A DNA stretch of 64,000 nucleotides, from assembly GCF_940670765.1 (NCBI RefSeq), contig NZ_CALNVW010000039.1:1-64000 (forward strand). The letters run 5' to 3'. The notes beneath the pieces are model-generated. The model was not told where the DNA came from, ran no database searches, and worked only from the letters and a program-made list of their open reading frames with translations. A program made the position numbers and the translations under genes. Source of the DNA: Streptomyces sp. A 4/2 (GTDB lineage: Bacteria; Actinomycetota; Actinomycetes; Streptomycetales; Streptomycetaceae). This document shows, piece by piece, positions 34,736-43,753 of the stretch; within the stretch, counting starts at the first letter, position 1; the number at the start of each line of letters is the position of its first letter.

Positions 34736-37700
34736 GTGCACAGCAAGCGACGCCTCACCGAGCAGCGGCTCGACCGGGTGCTGAACCAGCGCATCAGGCC
34801 AGCGGTCCACGCGCGTACCGTCCCGGTCGAGATCGCGATCTGGAACGCGCCGGGCGAACCGGTCTCCGTGTCCGACGGCCTGGCCGCGCCGTACGAGCCC
34901 GTGGCGCTCGGGCACCGGTGGGGGCCGCCCTGGTCCACGAGCTGGTTCAGGATCAGCGGCACGGTCCCGCGGGAGTGGGCCGGTCTACGGGTCGAGGCAG
35001 TCATCGACCTCGGCTTCAACGTCACCGGTGCGGGCTTCTCCACCGAGGGCCTGGTCCACCGGGCGGACGGCAGCGTGGTGAAGGCCCTCAACCCCCGCAA
35101 CGCCTATATTCCGGTCGCCGACCCGGCTGTCGGCGGCGAGGAGTTCACCTACTACGTCGAGGCAGCCGCCAATCCCAACCTGAACGACGACCACATCCCC
35201 ACCCGGACCGGCGACCGCCCCTCCTGGCTGACGGGAGCCGGCTCCGCGGACGCACCCCTGTACCAGCTGCTCCGGCTGGAGTTGGCGGTCTTCGACACGC
35301 AGGTGTCGGAACTCGCCCACGACCTGGACGTCCTCGGGGGGCTCATGCGCGAACTGCCCGAGGCCGACCCGCGCCGCTGGCAGCTCCTGCACAGCATCGA
35401 GCGGGCCCTGGACGTGGTCGACCTGCAGGACATCGCCGGCAGCGCCACCGCCGCCCGCGAGGTGCTGCGCCCGGCGCTCGCCGCCCCCGCCGCCCCCGGC
35501 GCCCACCGGATGTCCGCCGTCGGGCACGCCCACATCGACACCGCCTGGCTGTGGCCGCTGCGCGAGACCGTCCGCAAGGTCGCCAGGACGCTCTCCAACG
35601 TCACCCATCTCATGGACGACCACCCGGGCTTCCTCTTCGCCATGTCCCAGGCCCAGCAACTGGCGTGGCTCAAGGAGCAACGCCCCGAGGTCTACTCCCG
35701 GGTGCTGGAGAAGGCGCAGAAGGGGCAGTTCCTCCCCGTCGGCAGCCTGTGGGTGGAGCCCGACACCAACATCACCGGCGGCGAGTCCCTCGCCCGGCAG
35801 CTGATCCACGGAAAGCGTTTCTACCTCGACGAGTTCGGCGTAGAGACCGAGGAGATGTGGCTGCCCGACACCTTCGGCTACCACGCGGCCATGCCGCAGC
35901 TGATGAAGCTGGCCGGGGTCCGGTGGTTCCTCACCCAGAAGATCTCCTGGAACACCACCAACAAGTTCCCGCACCACACCTTCTGGTGGGAGGGCATCGA
36001 CGGCACCAGGATCTTCAGCCACTTCCCGCCGGTCGACACCTACAACGCCGAGATCACCGGAGCCGAACTCGCGCACGCCGTCGGCAACTTCCAGGACAAG
36101 GAGGCGGCCAACAGCTCGCTGCTCCCGTTCGGATACGGAGACGGCGGCGGCGGCCCCACCAGGGAGATGCTGGCGCGGGCGGAGCGGCTCGCCGACCTGG
36201 AGGGCTCGGCCAGGGTCGTCATCGAGAGCCCCGCGGACTTCTTCGAGCGGGCCCATGCCGAATACCCCGACGCGCCGGTGTGGCAGGGCGAGCTGTACCT
36301 GGAGTTCCACCGCGCCACGCTGACCAGCCAGTTGAGGACCAAGCAGGGCAACCGGCGCAGTGAGCACATGCTGCGGGAGGCGGAGCTGTGGTCGGCGACC
36401 GCCGCCGTGCGCACCGGATTCGCGTACCCGTACCAGGCCCTGGACCGGCTGTGGAAGACGGTCCTGCTGCACCAGTTCCACGACATCCTGCCCGGCTCCT
36501 CCATCGCCTGGGTGCACCGGGAGGCGGAGGAGACCTATGCCGCCGTCACCACCGAGCTGGGCGCGCTCACGGACGCCGCCCAGCGCGCCCTGGCAGGCGA
36601 GGGCAGCCTGCCCGTGGTCTTCAACTCCGCTCCGTTCGCCCGCGACGGTGTCCCCGCCCTCGGCGCCACGCTCCGGCCCCGGCCGCCGGTCCGGCCCGTC
36701 GCACCGGTCCCCTGCGGGGACGGTTTCGTACTGGACAACGGCCTGGTCCGTGTCCGGATCGATGCCCGGGGCCTGGTGACCTCGGCGTACGACATCGCGG
36801 CCGAGCGCGAAGCGCTGGCCCCCGGCGCCGCCGCCAACCTCCTCCAACTGCACCAGGACTTCCCCAACGAGTACGACGCCTGGGACATCGACGCCTTCTA
36901 CCGCAACACCGTGCACGACCTCCTCGACGCCGACTCGGTCCGGGCGGAGGACGGCGGTGTCCGGATCGTGCGGACCTTCGGCGACTCCCGCATCGAGCAG
37001 CTGGTCTCCCTGCCCGAGGACTCCCGGCGTCTGGACATCGACACCGAGATCGACTGGCACGAGAGGGAGAAGCTCCTCAAGGCCGCTTTCCCGCTCGACG
37101 TACGGGCCGGCCACTCCAGTGCGGAGATCCCCTTCGGACACGTCCAGCGCCCCACCCACACCAACACCAGTTGGGACGCTGCCAAGTTCGAGATCTGCGC
37201 CCACCGCTTCCTGCATCTCGGCGAGCGGGGGTGGGGTGCGGCGGTGGTCAACGACTCGACCTACGGGCACGAGGTCACCCGGGACGTCCGCGCCGACGGC
37301 GGCACCACCACCACCCTCCGGCTCTCCCTGCTCCGCGCTCCCCGCTACCCCGACCCGGACGCCGACCAGGGCCACCACCGGCTGCGCTACGGGTTCGTCA
37401 TCGGCGCCGACATCGCCGACGCCGTGCGCGAGGGCTACGCGTTCAACCAGCCGGAGCGCAGCCTCCCCGGCTCGGCCGAGGTCCGGCCGCTCGTCAGCAC
37501 GGACAGCGAGGCCGTCGTCGTCGAGACGGTCAAACTTGCCGACGACCGTTCCGGCGACATCGTCGTACGCCTCTACGAGGCCCACGGCGGACGCGCCCGA
37601 ACCGTCCTGACCACCGGCTTCCCGCTGGCGTCGGCGGTCGCGACCGACCTGCTGGAACGCGAACCCGCCCCGGGCGAGGGCGTGGACGCCGTACAGGCGG

Positions 37701-37777
37701 ACGGCCGGGAGATACGCCTGGCGCTCCGCCCGTTCCAGATCCTCACGCTGCGGCTGAGGCCCGGGGCGGGTAACTGA
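34736..37777 (+). CDS. GH38 alpha-mannosidase
   Basis: A protein of 1013 residues. GTG 34736 is preceded by GGAGG; codons upstream are repeat sequence. No signal peptide. The catalytic domain has the zinc motif GHAHIDTAWLWPLRET, the nucleophile Asp in EMWLPDTFGYH (residue about 378), then KISWNTTNKFPHHTFWWEGI and LLPFGYGDGGGGPT. A helical domain and C-terminal beta-sandwiches follow (SWDAAKFEICAHRFLHLGER, VVNDSTYGHEV). Bacterial GH38 enzymes hydrolyse alpha-mannosides of N-glycan-type oligosaccharides in the cytoplasm. Last gene of the importer/glycosidase run; it complements the secreted GH92 upstream. Confidence 0.94.
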   Translation: MHSKRRLTEQRLDRVLNQRIRPAVHARTVPVEIAIWNAPGEPVSVSDGLAAPYEPVALGHRWGPPWSTSWFRISGTVPREWAGLRVEAVIDLGFNVTGAGFSTEGLVHRADGSVVKALNPRNAYIPVADPAVGGEEFTYYVEAAANPNLNDDHIPTRTGDRPSWLTGAGSADAPLYQLLRLELAVFDTQVSELAHDLDVLGGLMRELPEADPRRWQLLHSIERALDVVDLQDIAGSATAAREVLRPALAAPAAPGAHRMSAVGHAHIDTAWLWPLRETVRKVARTLSNVTHLMDDHPGFLFAMSQAQQLAWLKEQRPEVYSRVLEKAQKGQFLPVGSLWVEPDTNITGGESLARQLIHGKRFYLDEFGVETEEMWLPDTFGYHAAMPQLMKLAGVRWFLTQKISWNTTNKFPHHTFWWEGIDGTRIFSHFPPVDTYNAEITGAELAHAVGNFQDKEAANSSLLPFGYGDGGGGPTREMLARAERLADLEGSARVVIESPADFFERAHAEYPDAPVWQGELYLEFHRATLTSQLRTKQGNRRSEHMLREAELWSATAAVRTGFAYPYQALDRLWKTVLLHQFHDILPGSSIAWVHREAEETYAAVTTELGALTDAAQRALAGEGSLPVVFNSAPFARDGVPALGATLRPRPPVRPVAPVPCGDGFVLDNGLVRVRIDARGLVTSAYDIAAEREALAPGAAANLLQLHQDFPNEYDAWDIDAFYRNTVHDLLDADSVRAEDGGVRIVRTFGDSRIEQLVSLPEDSRRLDIDTEIDWHEREKLLKAAFPLDVRAGHSSAEIPFGHVQRPTHTNTSWDAAKFEICAHRFLHLGERGWGAAVVNDSTYGHEVTRDVRADGGTTTTLRLSLLRAPRYPDPDADQGHHRLRYGFVIGADIADAVREGYAFNQPERSLPGSAEVRPLVSTDSEAVVVETVKLADDRSGDIVVRLYEAHGGRARTVLTTGFPLASAVATDLLEREPAPGEGVDAVQADGREIRLALRPFQILTLRLRPGAGN

Positions 37778-37860
37778 CCGCGTTCGAGGGGGACATCGAC
37801 TCTGGCAACAAGGCCACAGCCGGTGTCCCATTTACGATCAGTCGGCAACCCGCCGACCTG

Positions 37861-38265
37861 TTGTGGCGCCAGCACACCGTCTACCGGGAACACGGCGGCG
37901 CCGTCATCCGCGGCGAGCACGTCGGGAAGTGGACCAGCCTGACAGCCCGCGGAACGCGCCACGTACACATCCGTGCCGGCCGACTACTCGAAGGCGGCAC
38001 CACCGCCCCGGCCCGCGCCGAGACCACCGCACCCTTCGACGGCAACATGACCGAACTGGCAGCTCACTGCCGCGCGTTGCTGGTCAGAACGGTCGACACC
38101 ACCACGGACACCACCACAGACACCGCAACGGAGAACCCGGCCGCGCCCGCCCAAGGACAACGTCCCCGACGGTCCGGCAATCGGGGTGCGATCACACTCG
38201 CGCCGGCCTGTAGCGCTGTTGCTCTCGGACTGCTCCTCGCGGCCATGGGCGGTGCACTGGGCTGA
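37861..38265 (+). CDS. Possible small protein with C-terminal membrane span, uncertain
   Basis: An open frame of 134 codons from TTG 37861 (also open further upstream to 37774) reads VYREHGGAVIRGEHVGKWTS and ends in a hydrophobic segment (ALGLLLAAMGGALG) after a Thr-rich stretch (TTTDTTTDTATE). No ribosome site, no recognised domain. It may be a degraded gene. The 528-base gap 37778-38305 between convergent genes otherwise holds nothing I can support. Confidence 0.3.
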   Translation: MWRQHTVYREHGGAVIRGEHVGKWTSLTARGTRHVHIRAGRLLEGGTTAPARAETTAPFDGNMTELAAHCRALLVRTVDTTTDTTTDTATENPAAPAQGQRPRRSGNRGAITLAPACSAVALGLLLAAMGGALG

Positions 38266-38305
38266 ACGCGAAGGCCGATCTGCACAGCAGACGGCAGCGG
38301 CCGTG

Positions 38306-39130
38306 TCAGGCTACGGCGCCGATCGCCGTGTGGATGTTGTCGACCGCAGCCACGAAGGCCCCCGGCTCGCGCGGCTCCATCTCCAGGCAGATACCCAAGG
38401 GGGTCTCCGTACCGCGCAGTTCGACGACCTGGGCCAGGAGTCGGTACTCCTCCGCCGGGATGTCGGCGAGATGCTGGTCGAGGTACACGGGCCGGCCCCC
38501 GTACTCGGCCCTCACATATCCGGCGAGATGGATCTCCGCGACCCGCTCCCACGGGAAGGAGCGGGGCAGGACGGGGCTGCGTCCGTGCACATTGCGCTCG
38601 AACTGCAGGACGTGCGAGAGGTCGAGGCAGATCTGTACGCCTTCGTGGTCCGACGCCTCGTCCAGGAACGACCACAGGCACGGGGAGTTCGGAAGCCACT
38701 CCAGTGGCGGGTTCTCGACCCGGAACGGAACCCCGCACGCCGCCGCGATCGCGGCGGCGCTCTCCCCGCACCGTGACGCCGCCAGGTTCATGTCCGGGGG
38801 ACGGAACCACGTGCCTCGGCGCCGGTCGAGGTACCAGAAGCCGGCATCGCTGACGAGTGCCGTGACCTCGTGCTCCCGCACCAGGGACGCCAGCGACTCC
38901 ACCCAGGGTCCGGCACCCTGTTCCGGCTGGGCCATGTTCATGTCGAGAGGGTGAAGTGTCAGCCCGGAGCCCAGCGCCCGCCGGGTCTCGACCACCCAGT
39001 CCGGAACCCCGGCGGCCGTGTGGACGCCGTACTCGACGAAGTCGGTGACCCAGCCTCCCGAGGTTTCTCCGCGTGCGTACTGATCACATGCGGCCTCGAC
39101 GGCGACTCCGATGCTGACGCCGCCGATCAC
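38306..39130 (-). CDS. DUF692 (multinuclear non-haem iron oxidase family) protein 2
   Basis: A protein of 274 residues with a TIM-barrel DUF692 pattern: FVEYGVHTAAGVPDWV, VSDAGFWYLDRR (metal-ligand region), FRVENPPLEWLPNSP, ICLDLSHVLQFERN, VAEIHLAGYVRAEYGG, and CLEMEPREPG at the end. Asn/Glu/Asp/His residues in these blocks correspond to the iron ligands of MbnB, TglH and ApyH, which modify Cys or Asp residues in peptides. GTG at 39130 overlaps the stop of the 213-residue gene (GTGA). It is the last gene of the eight-gene peptide operon. A second DUF692 gene sits at 39765. Confidence 0.82.
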   Translation of the reverse strand: MIGGVSIGVAVEAACDQYARGETSGGWVTDFVEYGVHTAAGVPDWVVETRRALGSGLTLHPLDMNMAQPEQGAGPWVESLASLVREHEVTALVSDAGFWYLDRRRGTWFRPPDMNLAASRCGESAAAIAAACGVPFRVENPPLEWLPNSPCLWSFLDEASDHEGVQICLDLSHVLQFERNVHGRSPVLPRSFPWERVAEIHLAGYVRAEYGGRPVYLDQHLADIPAEEYRLLAQVVELRGTETPLGICLEMEPREPGAFVAAVDNIHTAIGAVA

Positions 39131-39768
39131 CGCGCGCCCCCCGCGGGGACGTAGGACATGGAGACGCTGTCGTCGTGCCGACGGAAGACGACGACGCCCG
39201 GACGCGGATCCGGCGAGGGCGTCACGTCGAGCGGCGGCACGCGCAGCAGCCACATCAACGGAGCGGACCGGACGAATGTCATGTCGCGGTAACCAGTGAC
39301 GTGCTGGAGGGTCTCCAGGACGTCGTGGCCCACGATCACGAACTCCTTGCCCCCTCGTTCCTGGATGCCGAGGGCCTCCTTCACGGCCTTCCGCTCCGCG
39401 TCGTCCAGATTCTGCGCCATGGGGCTGGACCACATCTCGCAGCGGGCGAGGTCCTTCAACCATGCGGGGTGCTCCTGTGCGACGAAGTGGCGCACGAAGT
39501 TCACGGCGTGGGCGAGGGGCTCGGTGTACGCGTTCTCGTACTCCCCGGACTCGCAGTAGGGCCGCAGTCCGTCGAGGGATCTGAACGAGGACGCCACGGC
39601 CACCGCGAAGTTGGGCGCCCACCGGGAGAGGTCGTCGACGACCTGTGCCATGAGGCGAGCCCAGGCGAGGTACTCCGTCGTCGTCTCGTCGTGCGGGGGC
39701 CGCCGGACCAGACTCCGGAAACAGTCGGCCTCCGGCACGTCGCGACCGACTTCTTCCGACGTGGTCAT
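39127..39768 (-). CDS. Probable partner protein of the DUF692 enzymes
   Basis: A 213-residue protein located between two DUF692 genes and overlapping both by 4 bases. The middle reads HAVNFVRHFVAQEHPAWLKD and then LARCEMW. This resembles the 'yL.dLA.lEw' pattern of DUF2063/MbnC- and TglI-type partners that present the peptide to DUF692 enzymes. The C-terminal half (KEFVIVGHDVLETLQHV, MWLLRVPPLDV) could be a small winged or RRE-like domain. I infer a substrate-recruitment role from position and this partial likeness; homology is not certain. Confidence 0.6.
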   Translation of the reverse strand: MTTSEEVGRDVPEADCFRSLVRRPPHDETTTEYLAWARLMAQVVDDLSRWAPNFAVAVASSFRSLDGLRPYCESGEYENAYTEPLAHAVNFVRHFVAQEHPAWLKDLARCEMWSSPMAQNLDDAERKAVKEALGIQERGGKEFVIVGHDVLETLQHVTGYRDMTFVRSAPLMWLLRVPPLDVTPSPDPRPGVVVFRRHDDSVSMSYVPAGGAR

Positions 39769-40571
39769 GCCATTGCCCTCTCAATCGCGTCGAGACCGCG
39801 GTGCTGGACCTCTGCTGGAGCCAGTTCGGCCTCGTAGGTCACCCAACCAAGCTTCGGGGTGCGCTTCTTCACGATCCGTAACACCTCAAGACAACCCCCC
39901 AGCGGTGGGACGTTGTGGTTGTCGAGCAGCAGCCGCCGGTCGCCGTACCCGACCTCGCTCAATCCGGCGATGTGCGCCACCCGGACCGCCTCGAACGGCA
40001 CCCGGTCCACCTCCCGCTCCACATCCAGGCCCTCGTTGACGCACGCGGCGTAGAAGTGCCCGATGTCGAAGCAGAGCGTCGCTCCGCGCTCGGCCAGTTC
40101 CTGCATGAACTCGCGGGGACTCAGATCGCCGCCGTGGGTGAGGCTGAAAGGGTTCTCGGCATGGACCGGGGCACCCAGCTTCGCCGACAGCCCCTGGACG
40201 TTGCGGGCGATGCGTCCGGCGACCTCGCGGTCGAGCAAAGCGGGGCGGAACCAGAGGTTTCGCTCGCCTCGCCCGCCCAGCCTCCAGAAACCGAAGTCGG
40301 TCACCATGTAGCGCGGCTCGGTTCCCGCGTGGTTCTCCGCGATCAGCCTGGCCTCGTCCTCGATGTCGAGGACGTCGGGCAATTCGACCGACACGAGGTG
40401 CCGGGTCATGTCGCTGACGATGCCCTCTTCGAAGAGGTGTCGCATGCCGGGGTCGTTCGCCGGCGGGTGGTGACCGCCGTACTCGACATAGGAGACCCGC
40501 CGGTACACGGTGTCGTCCAGGTGTCCCAGAGCGGGCACGAAGTCGGAGACGCTGATCCCGATCCTGGTCAA
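39765..40571 (-). CDS. DUF692 (multinuclear non-haem iron oxidase family) protein 1
   Basis: A protein of about 268 residues beginning TRIGISVSDFVPALG. DUF692 blocks: VSYVEYGGHHPPANDP, MVTDFGFWRLGGRG, VHAENPFSLTHGGDLS, TLCFDIGHFYAACVN, VRVAHIAGLSEVGYGDRRLL and TYEAELAPAEV. These match the iron-ligand blocks of the family. I chose TTG 40571, which overlaps the upstream GNAT stop as its neighbours do; ATG 40589, six codons earlier, is the alternative. It differs strongly from the second DUF692 protein, so the two probably act on different residues. Confidence 0.82.
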   Translation of the reverse strand: MTRIGISVSDFVPALGHLDDTVYRRVSYVEYGGHHPPANDPGMRHLFEEGIVSDMTRHLVSVELPDVLDIEDEARLIAENHAGTEPRYMVTDFGFWRLGGRGERNLWFRPALLDREVAGRIARNVQGLSAKLGAPVHAENPFSLTHGGDLSPREFMQELAERGATLCFDIGHFYAACVNEGLDVEREVDRVPFEAVRVAHIAGLSEVGYGDRRLLLDNHNVPPLGGCLEVLRIVKKRTPKLGWVTYEAELAPAEVQHRGLDAIERAMA

Positions 40572-41128
40572 TTCTTCCCGCCCTTCCATTCGTGCCGCAG
40601 CAGTCCGAAGATCACCTCGTCGACGCGCTGTCCGTCGCGCAGAATGTTCTCCCGCATGACGCCCTCGCGTACGAAGCCCACACGCTCGAACAGCCGCAGG
40701 GAACGTGGGTTGTCGGCGAAGACCTCCACCGTGATCCGGTCGAGACCGAGCACGTCGAAGGCGTGGTCGACCCCCTGCACGACCGCCAGATGCCCGTAGC
40801 CGCACCCCCACAGGTCCTTCTCGCCGATGACGATGCCCAGCCGGCACCGCCGGTGAGCCCGTTCGATGAGCGCCAGGTGGAGGAAGCCGATCGGCTCCGC
40901 ACGGCCTGCGAGCCCGATCGCGAGGTGGACGATGTCGTCGCTGGGACGCATCCAGCGCTCCAGCGTCGCGACGACCTGCTCACGGGTGTACGTGTGCGTC
41001 CCGTCGTCGCTGAGCCGTTGGATCTCGGCGTCGTTCTTCCACCGCAGCAGCGGTTCGAGGCTCGCCGACGTGTGGGGCCGCAACTCGACGGCGGCATCGG
41101 TCACCTGGGCCGCTTGCCTCTCGTTCAT
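40568..41128 (-). CDS. GNAT-family N-acetyltransferase (RimJ/RimL type)
   Basis: A protein of 186 residues. The acetyl-CoA loop is in GIVIGEKDLWGCGYGHLAVV, followed by VFADNPRSLRLFERVGFVRE, the usual signature of RimJ/RimL-like enzymes, which acetylate alpha-amino or side-chain amines. Start overlaps the arginase-family stop by 4 bases and its stop overlaps the next start. In this operon the substrate could be a new amine on the modified peptide, for example an ornithine side chain left by the arginase, or it could confer self-protection. Confidence 0.88.
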   Translation of the reverse strand: MNERQAAQVTDAAVELRPHTSASLEPLLRWKNDAEIQRLSDDGTHTYTREQVVATLERWMRPSDDIVHLAIGLAGRAEPIGFLHLALIERAHRRCRLGIVIGEKDLWGCGYGHLAVVQGVDHAFDVLGLDRITVEVFADNPRSLRLFERVGFVREGVMRENILRDGQRVDEVIFGLLRHEWKGGKN

Positions 41129-41994
41129 CGCGTCTTTCGCTCCTTGACGAGTTCATGGATACATCGCATCGCGATCTCGGCAGTCTCACGGTGGGCGGGA
41201 TCGGGCACGAGCTCCGACACGTCGGCACTCACGACAGTGCAGTTGTCCGCGATCCAGGCCATCACGCGTCTGACCTGCTCCGGGGAGGCTCCGAAAGGCT
41301 CCTTGCTCCCCGTGTTCGGGACGTACACCGGATCGAGTACGTCGACATCCAGGCTGACGTGCACCTTCCTGCCTCTCAGCGCGGACAGCGCCCCCGGGTC
41401 GACGTCGCGGATGACCGTGACGGGGCCGCCGGGGCCGTAGGGATCGTCGTAGGTCGTCCAGGCCCTCGCGCCCACATTGACCACCTCGCGGAAGGCGCCA
41501 CCGGCGGCGAGCGCCGCCACGAAGTTACCGTTGTGCACCTCGCCGGATCCGTCGAGATGTAAACCCAGGTCCAGATGGGCGTCCAGGTAGACGTAGGTCA
41601 GATCCTGGTGCCGTGCGGCCGCGGTGACGGCCACCGGATAACTGACCGTGTGGTCGCCTCCGATGACGACGGGGACATACCCGGCCGCGAAGACCGTCGA
41701 GTAGATCTCGGAGATTCCGCGGACCATGTCGCCCGCGTCGCCGGAGAGGATGCCCACATCGATGGCAGAGGGCCGGTACCGGCGGGTCCAGGGCCGCATC
41801 CGGGCGGACCAGCGCCGGACGAAGGTGGCAGCCCCGTCGGAGTTGTCGCCGAACCTCCGCGAGATGTCGAGATCGACCCCGAAGAAGCAGGCCGCCGCGG
41901 ACGGGGCGCTCGCGAGCCCACCGAGGGGAGTCACCGCTGCGCCCCCGAAACCCACCAGTCCGGTGCCGTCCGGATCGTCGGACGCCTCACCCAT
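41125..41994 (-). CDS. Arginase/agmatinase-family (ureohydrolase) enzyme
   Basis: A protein of 289 residues, normal for the family. All three metal blocks are intact: VVIGGDHTVSYP, YLDAHLDLGLH and SLDVDVLDPVYVPNTGS. These bind the two manganese ions that hydrolyse guanidino groups. ATG 41994 was chosen because AAGGG-type sequence precedes it; it overlaps the radical SAM gene by 8 bases. Arginase-family enzymes that turn arginine into ornithine inside peptides (OspR type) are known from some RiPP clusters. The candidate peptide has four arginines, including the last residue. A free-arginine or agmatine role cannot be excluded. Confidence 0.85.
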   Translation of the reverse strand: MGEASDDPDGTGLVGFGGAAVTPLGGLASAPSAAACFFGVDLDISRRFGDNSDGAATFVRRWSARMRPWTRRYRPSAIDVGILSGDAGDMVRGISEIYSTVFAAGYVPVVIGGDHTVSYPVAVTAAARHQDLTYVYLDAHLDLGLHLDGSGEVHNGNFVAALAAGGAFREVVNVGARAWTTYDDPYGPGGPVTVIRDVDPGALSALRGRKVHVSLDVDVLDPVYVPNTGSKEPFGASPEQVRRVMAWIADNCTVVSADVSELVPDPAHRETAEIAMRCIHELVKERKTR

Positions 41995-43753
41995 CGGCGC
42001 CACCCTTCACGAAGTACGAGAAGGGAGCGGACTCGCCCGGGATGCTGAGGCTCAGGTCCGCGACGGTGTCCCTGACCGCACGGTCGCCGTCCCACCGGTA
42101 CGGAAGACGAATGACCTTCCGCCGATCCGGAGCCTTCCGGCCACCGGCGCGCGCGATCTCCAGCTGATAGGCGGCCGTCTCGACAGCCGTCCGCAGATCC
42201 GACAGTCGCGTCTCCAGCTCGGGCGTCATATCGGTCCGCACGAACCGAAGGTGATGCTCACCGTGGTCGTTGGTGGTCCTCTGGCCGTTGAGCACGACGA
42301 GGTTGGCGCTCTCGGGGGTGAACGCGAGCGGGGCGTGGGGGGTGAGCCCGAACGAATGAATGCCGAGCGATTCGACGTACTGGAGAATCTCGTCGAGCTT
42401 CTCGAGGGTCTCCTCGACGTGACGCAGCTGCATCCTCGGGTGATCGAAGATGAGATTGGCCTTCACCTTGATGCCCTGCTCACGGGCCAGCCTCATCGAC
42501 CGCAGGATGTCGGTGTACGTGTTGCCCTTCTGCATTCCTTCGAGGACTTCGTCCGCCAGCGACTCGACGCCGATCGTCACCAGGTCGACGCCGCACTCGG
42601 CCATGGCCTCGAAGTGGTGGGCCTTCGCCTTCGGTTCCGCACGGATCGAGCATTCGAGTCGTGCTCCGAGCTCACGCGGACGACCCGCGCCGGCGTCGGC
42701 GAGCAGACGGAAGTAACCCATCGGCACGGCGTCCGAGATCAGGTCGATCCGCGACACCCCGCGTTTCTCGACGAGTTCACCGATGTCGTGCACCACGTCG
42801 GTGGCCTGCCGGAAGAAGGCACTGACCTTGAACGGGTCCTGGGAGGCGAGGAACGGGTAGTCGCAGAAGTCGCACTTCCCCCAGTAGCAGCCCTCCGAGA
42901 CCAGGACCGGATAGATGCGCTCCTCAAGGTATTCCGAGCGTTCGACCAGGTCGTACGAGAGGGCACGGACCATCGTGCGGAAGGTGCCGCCCTTCGCCTT
43001 CGCATGGCGCAGTGCGCCCGCCGCGTCGAGGTAGGTCGCGTTCGCCACTTCGTCGGCGCGGCACTCTCCGCGCACGAATGCCGCCAGGCTGGGGAATTCC
43101 CCGTAGACGCTGTACTTGTAGGCGAGGTCGGCGGCACAGACGGTCATGAGCTGTTCGAGCGCCAAGTCGTCCGTCAGCTTGATCGCCGCTCCCCCGAGCA
43201 CGATCCGCCCGTCGAATCCGGCGCCGCGAAGTCTCCCGCACAGCTCGGCCGCCGCCTCGGTCTGCGTATGGAACAGGGTCGAGAACGCGATGTGGTCCGG
43301 TTCGCGCCGCAGGATCTCCTGGCAGAGCTCGTCCATGGCCCTGCTGAGCCACAGGTCGCGGAACTCGGGGTCGGGCACCTCTGACCTGGGGTTGACGAGG
43401 AGTTCGTGGACGGCGTTCCAGTCGACTCCCGCCCTGGCACCACTGATCTTCCCTCCACGGCAGTAGTCGCTCTCCAGGAAGGACAGGTACCGGCCGATCC
43501 GGGTGAGGTCCCCCGACTCGAGCGCGTCGTGCGAGAGTTCTTCGGCGGTGAGTGCCTTGAGCCGGGATGTGACAGCAGCCCGCACGACATCGCTCTGCAG
43601 CCAGTCGAAGAAACACAGGTTGGCGTCGAAGAATTCGACGTCCACACCGTGGGGCGCCAGTGCGTACTCGAGCAGCAGGGGAGCCAGCGGCGGACCGTTG
43701 AGCATGCTCACCGCTTGCGGCGGAACGACGACAAGGAGCTTGGGCTGTGTCAT
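41987..43753 (-). CDS. Radical SAM protein with B12-binding-like N-terminus, 588 aa
   Basis: ATG 43753 follows GGAG at six bases and overlaps the upstream stop. The N-terminus resembles a cobalamin-binding Rossmann domain (LLVVVPPQAVSMLNGPPLAP, then HIAFSTLFHTQTEAAAELCG and RIVLGGAAIK). The cluster motif near residue 288 is CYWGKCDFC, spaced CX4CX2C rather than the standard CX3CX2C. Later blocks: ECGVDLVTIGVESLADEVLE, VKANLIFDHPRMQLRHVEET and GLTPHAPLAF. Such enzymes often methylate unactivated carbons or rearrange peptides. It probably acts on the peptide encoded at 45855. Confidence 0.88.
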   Translation of the reverse strand: MTQPKLLVVVPPQAVSMLNGPPLAPLLLEYALAPHGVDVEFFDANLCFFDWLQSDVVRAAVTSRLKALTAEELSHDALESGDLTRIGRYLSFLESDYCRGGKISGARAGVDWNAVHELLVNPRSEVPDPEFRDLWLSRAMDELCQEILRREPDHIAFSTLFHTQTEAAAELCGRLRGAGFDGRIVLGGAAIKLTDDLALEQLMTVCAADLAYKYSVYGEFPSLAAFVRGECRADEVANATYLDAAGALRHAKAKGGTFRTMVRALSYDLVERSEYLEERIYPVLVSEGCYWGKCDFCDYPFLASQDPFKVSAFFRQATDVVHDIGELVEKRGVSRIDLISDAVPMGYFRLLADAGAGRPRELGARLECSIRAEPKAKAHHFEAMAECGVDLVTIGVESLADEVLEGMQKGNTYTDILRSMRLAREQGIKVKANLIFDHPRMQLRHVEETLEKLDEILQYVESLGIHSFGLTPHAPLAFTPESANLVVLNGQRTTNDHGEHHLRFVRTDMTPELETRLSDLRTAVETAAYQLEIARAGGRKAPDRRKVIRLPYRWDGDRAVRDTVADLSLSIPGESAPFSYFVKGGADG

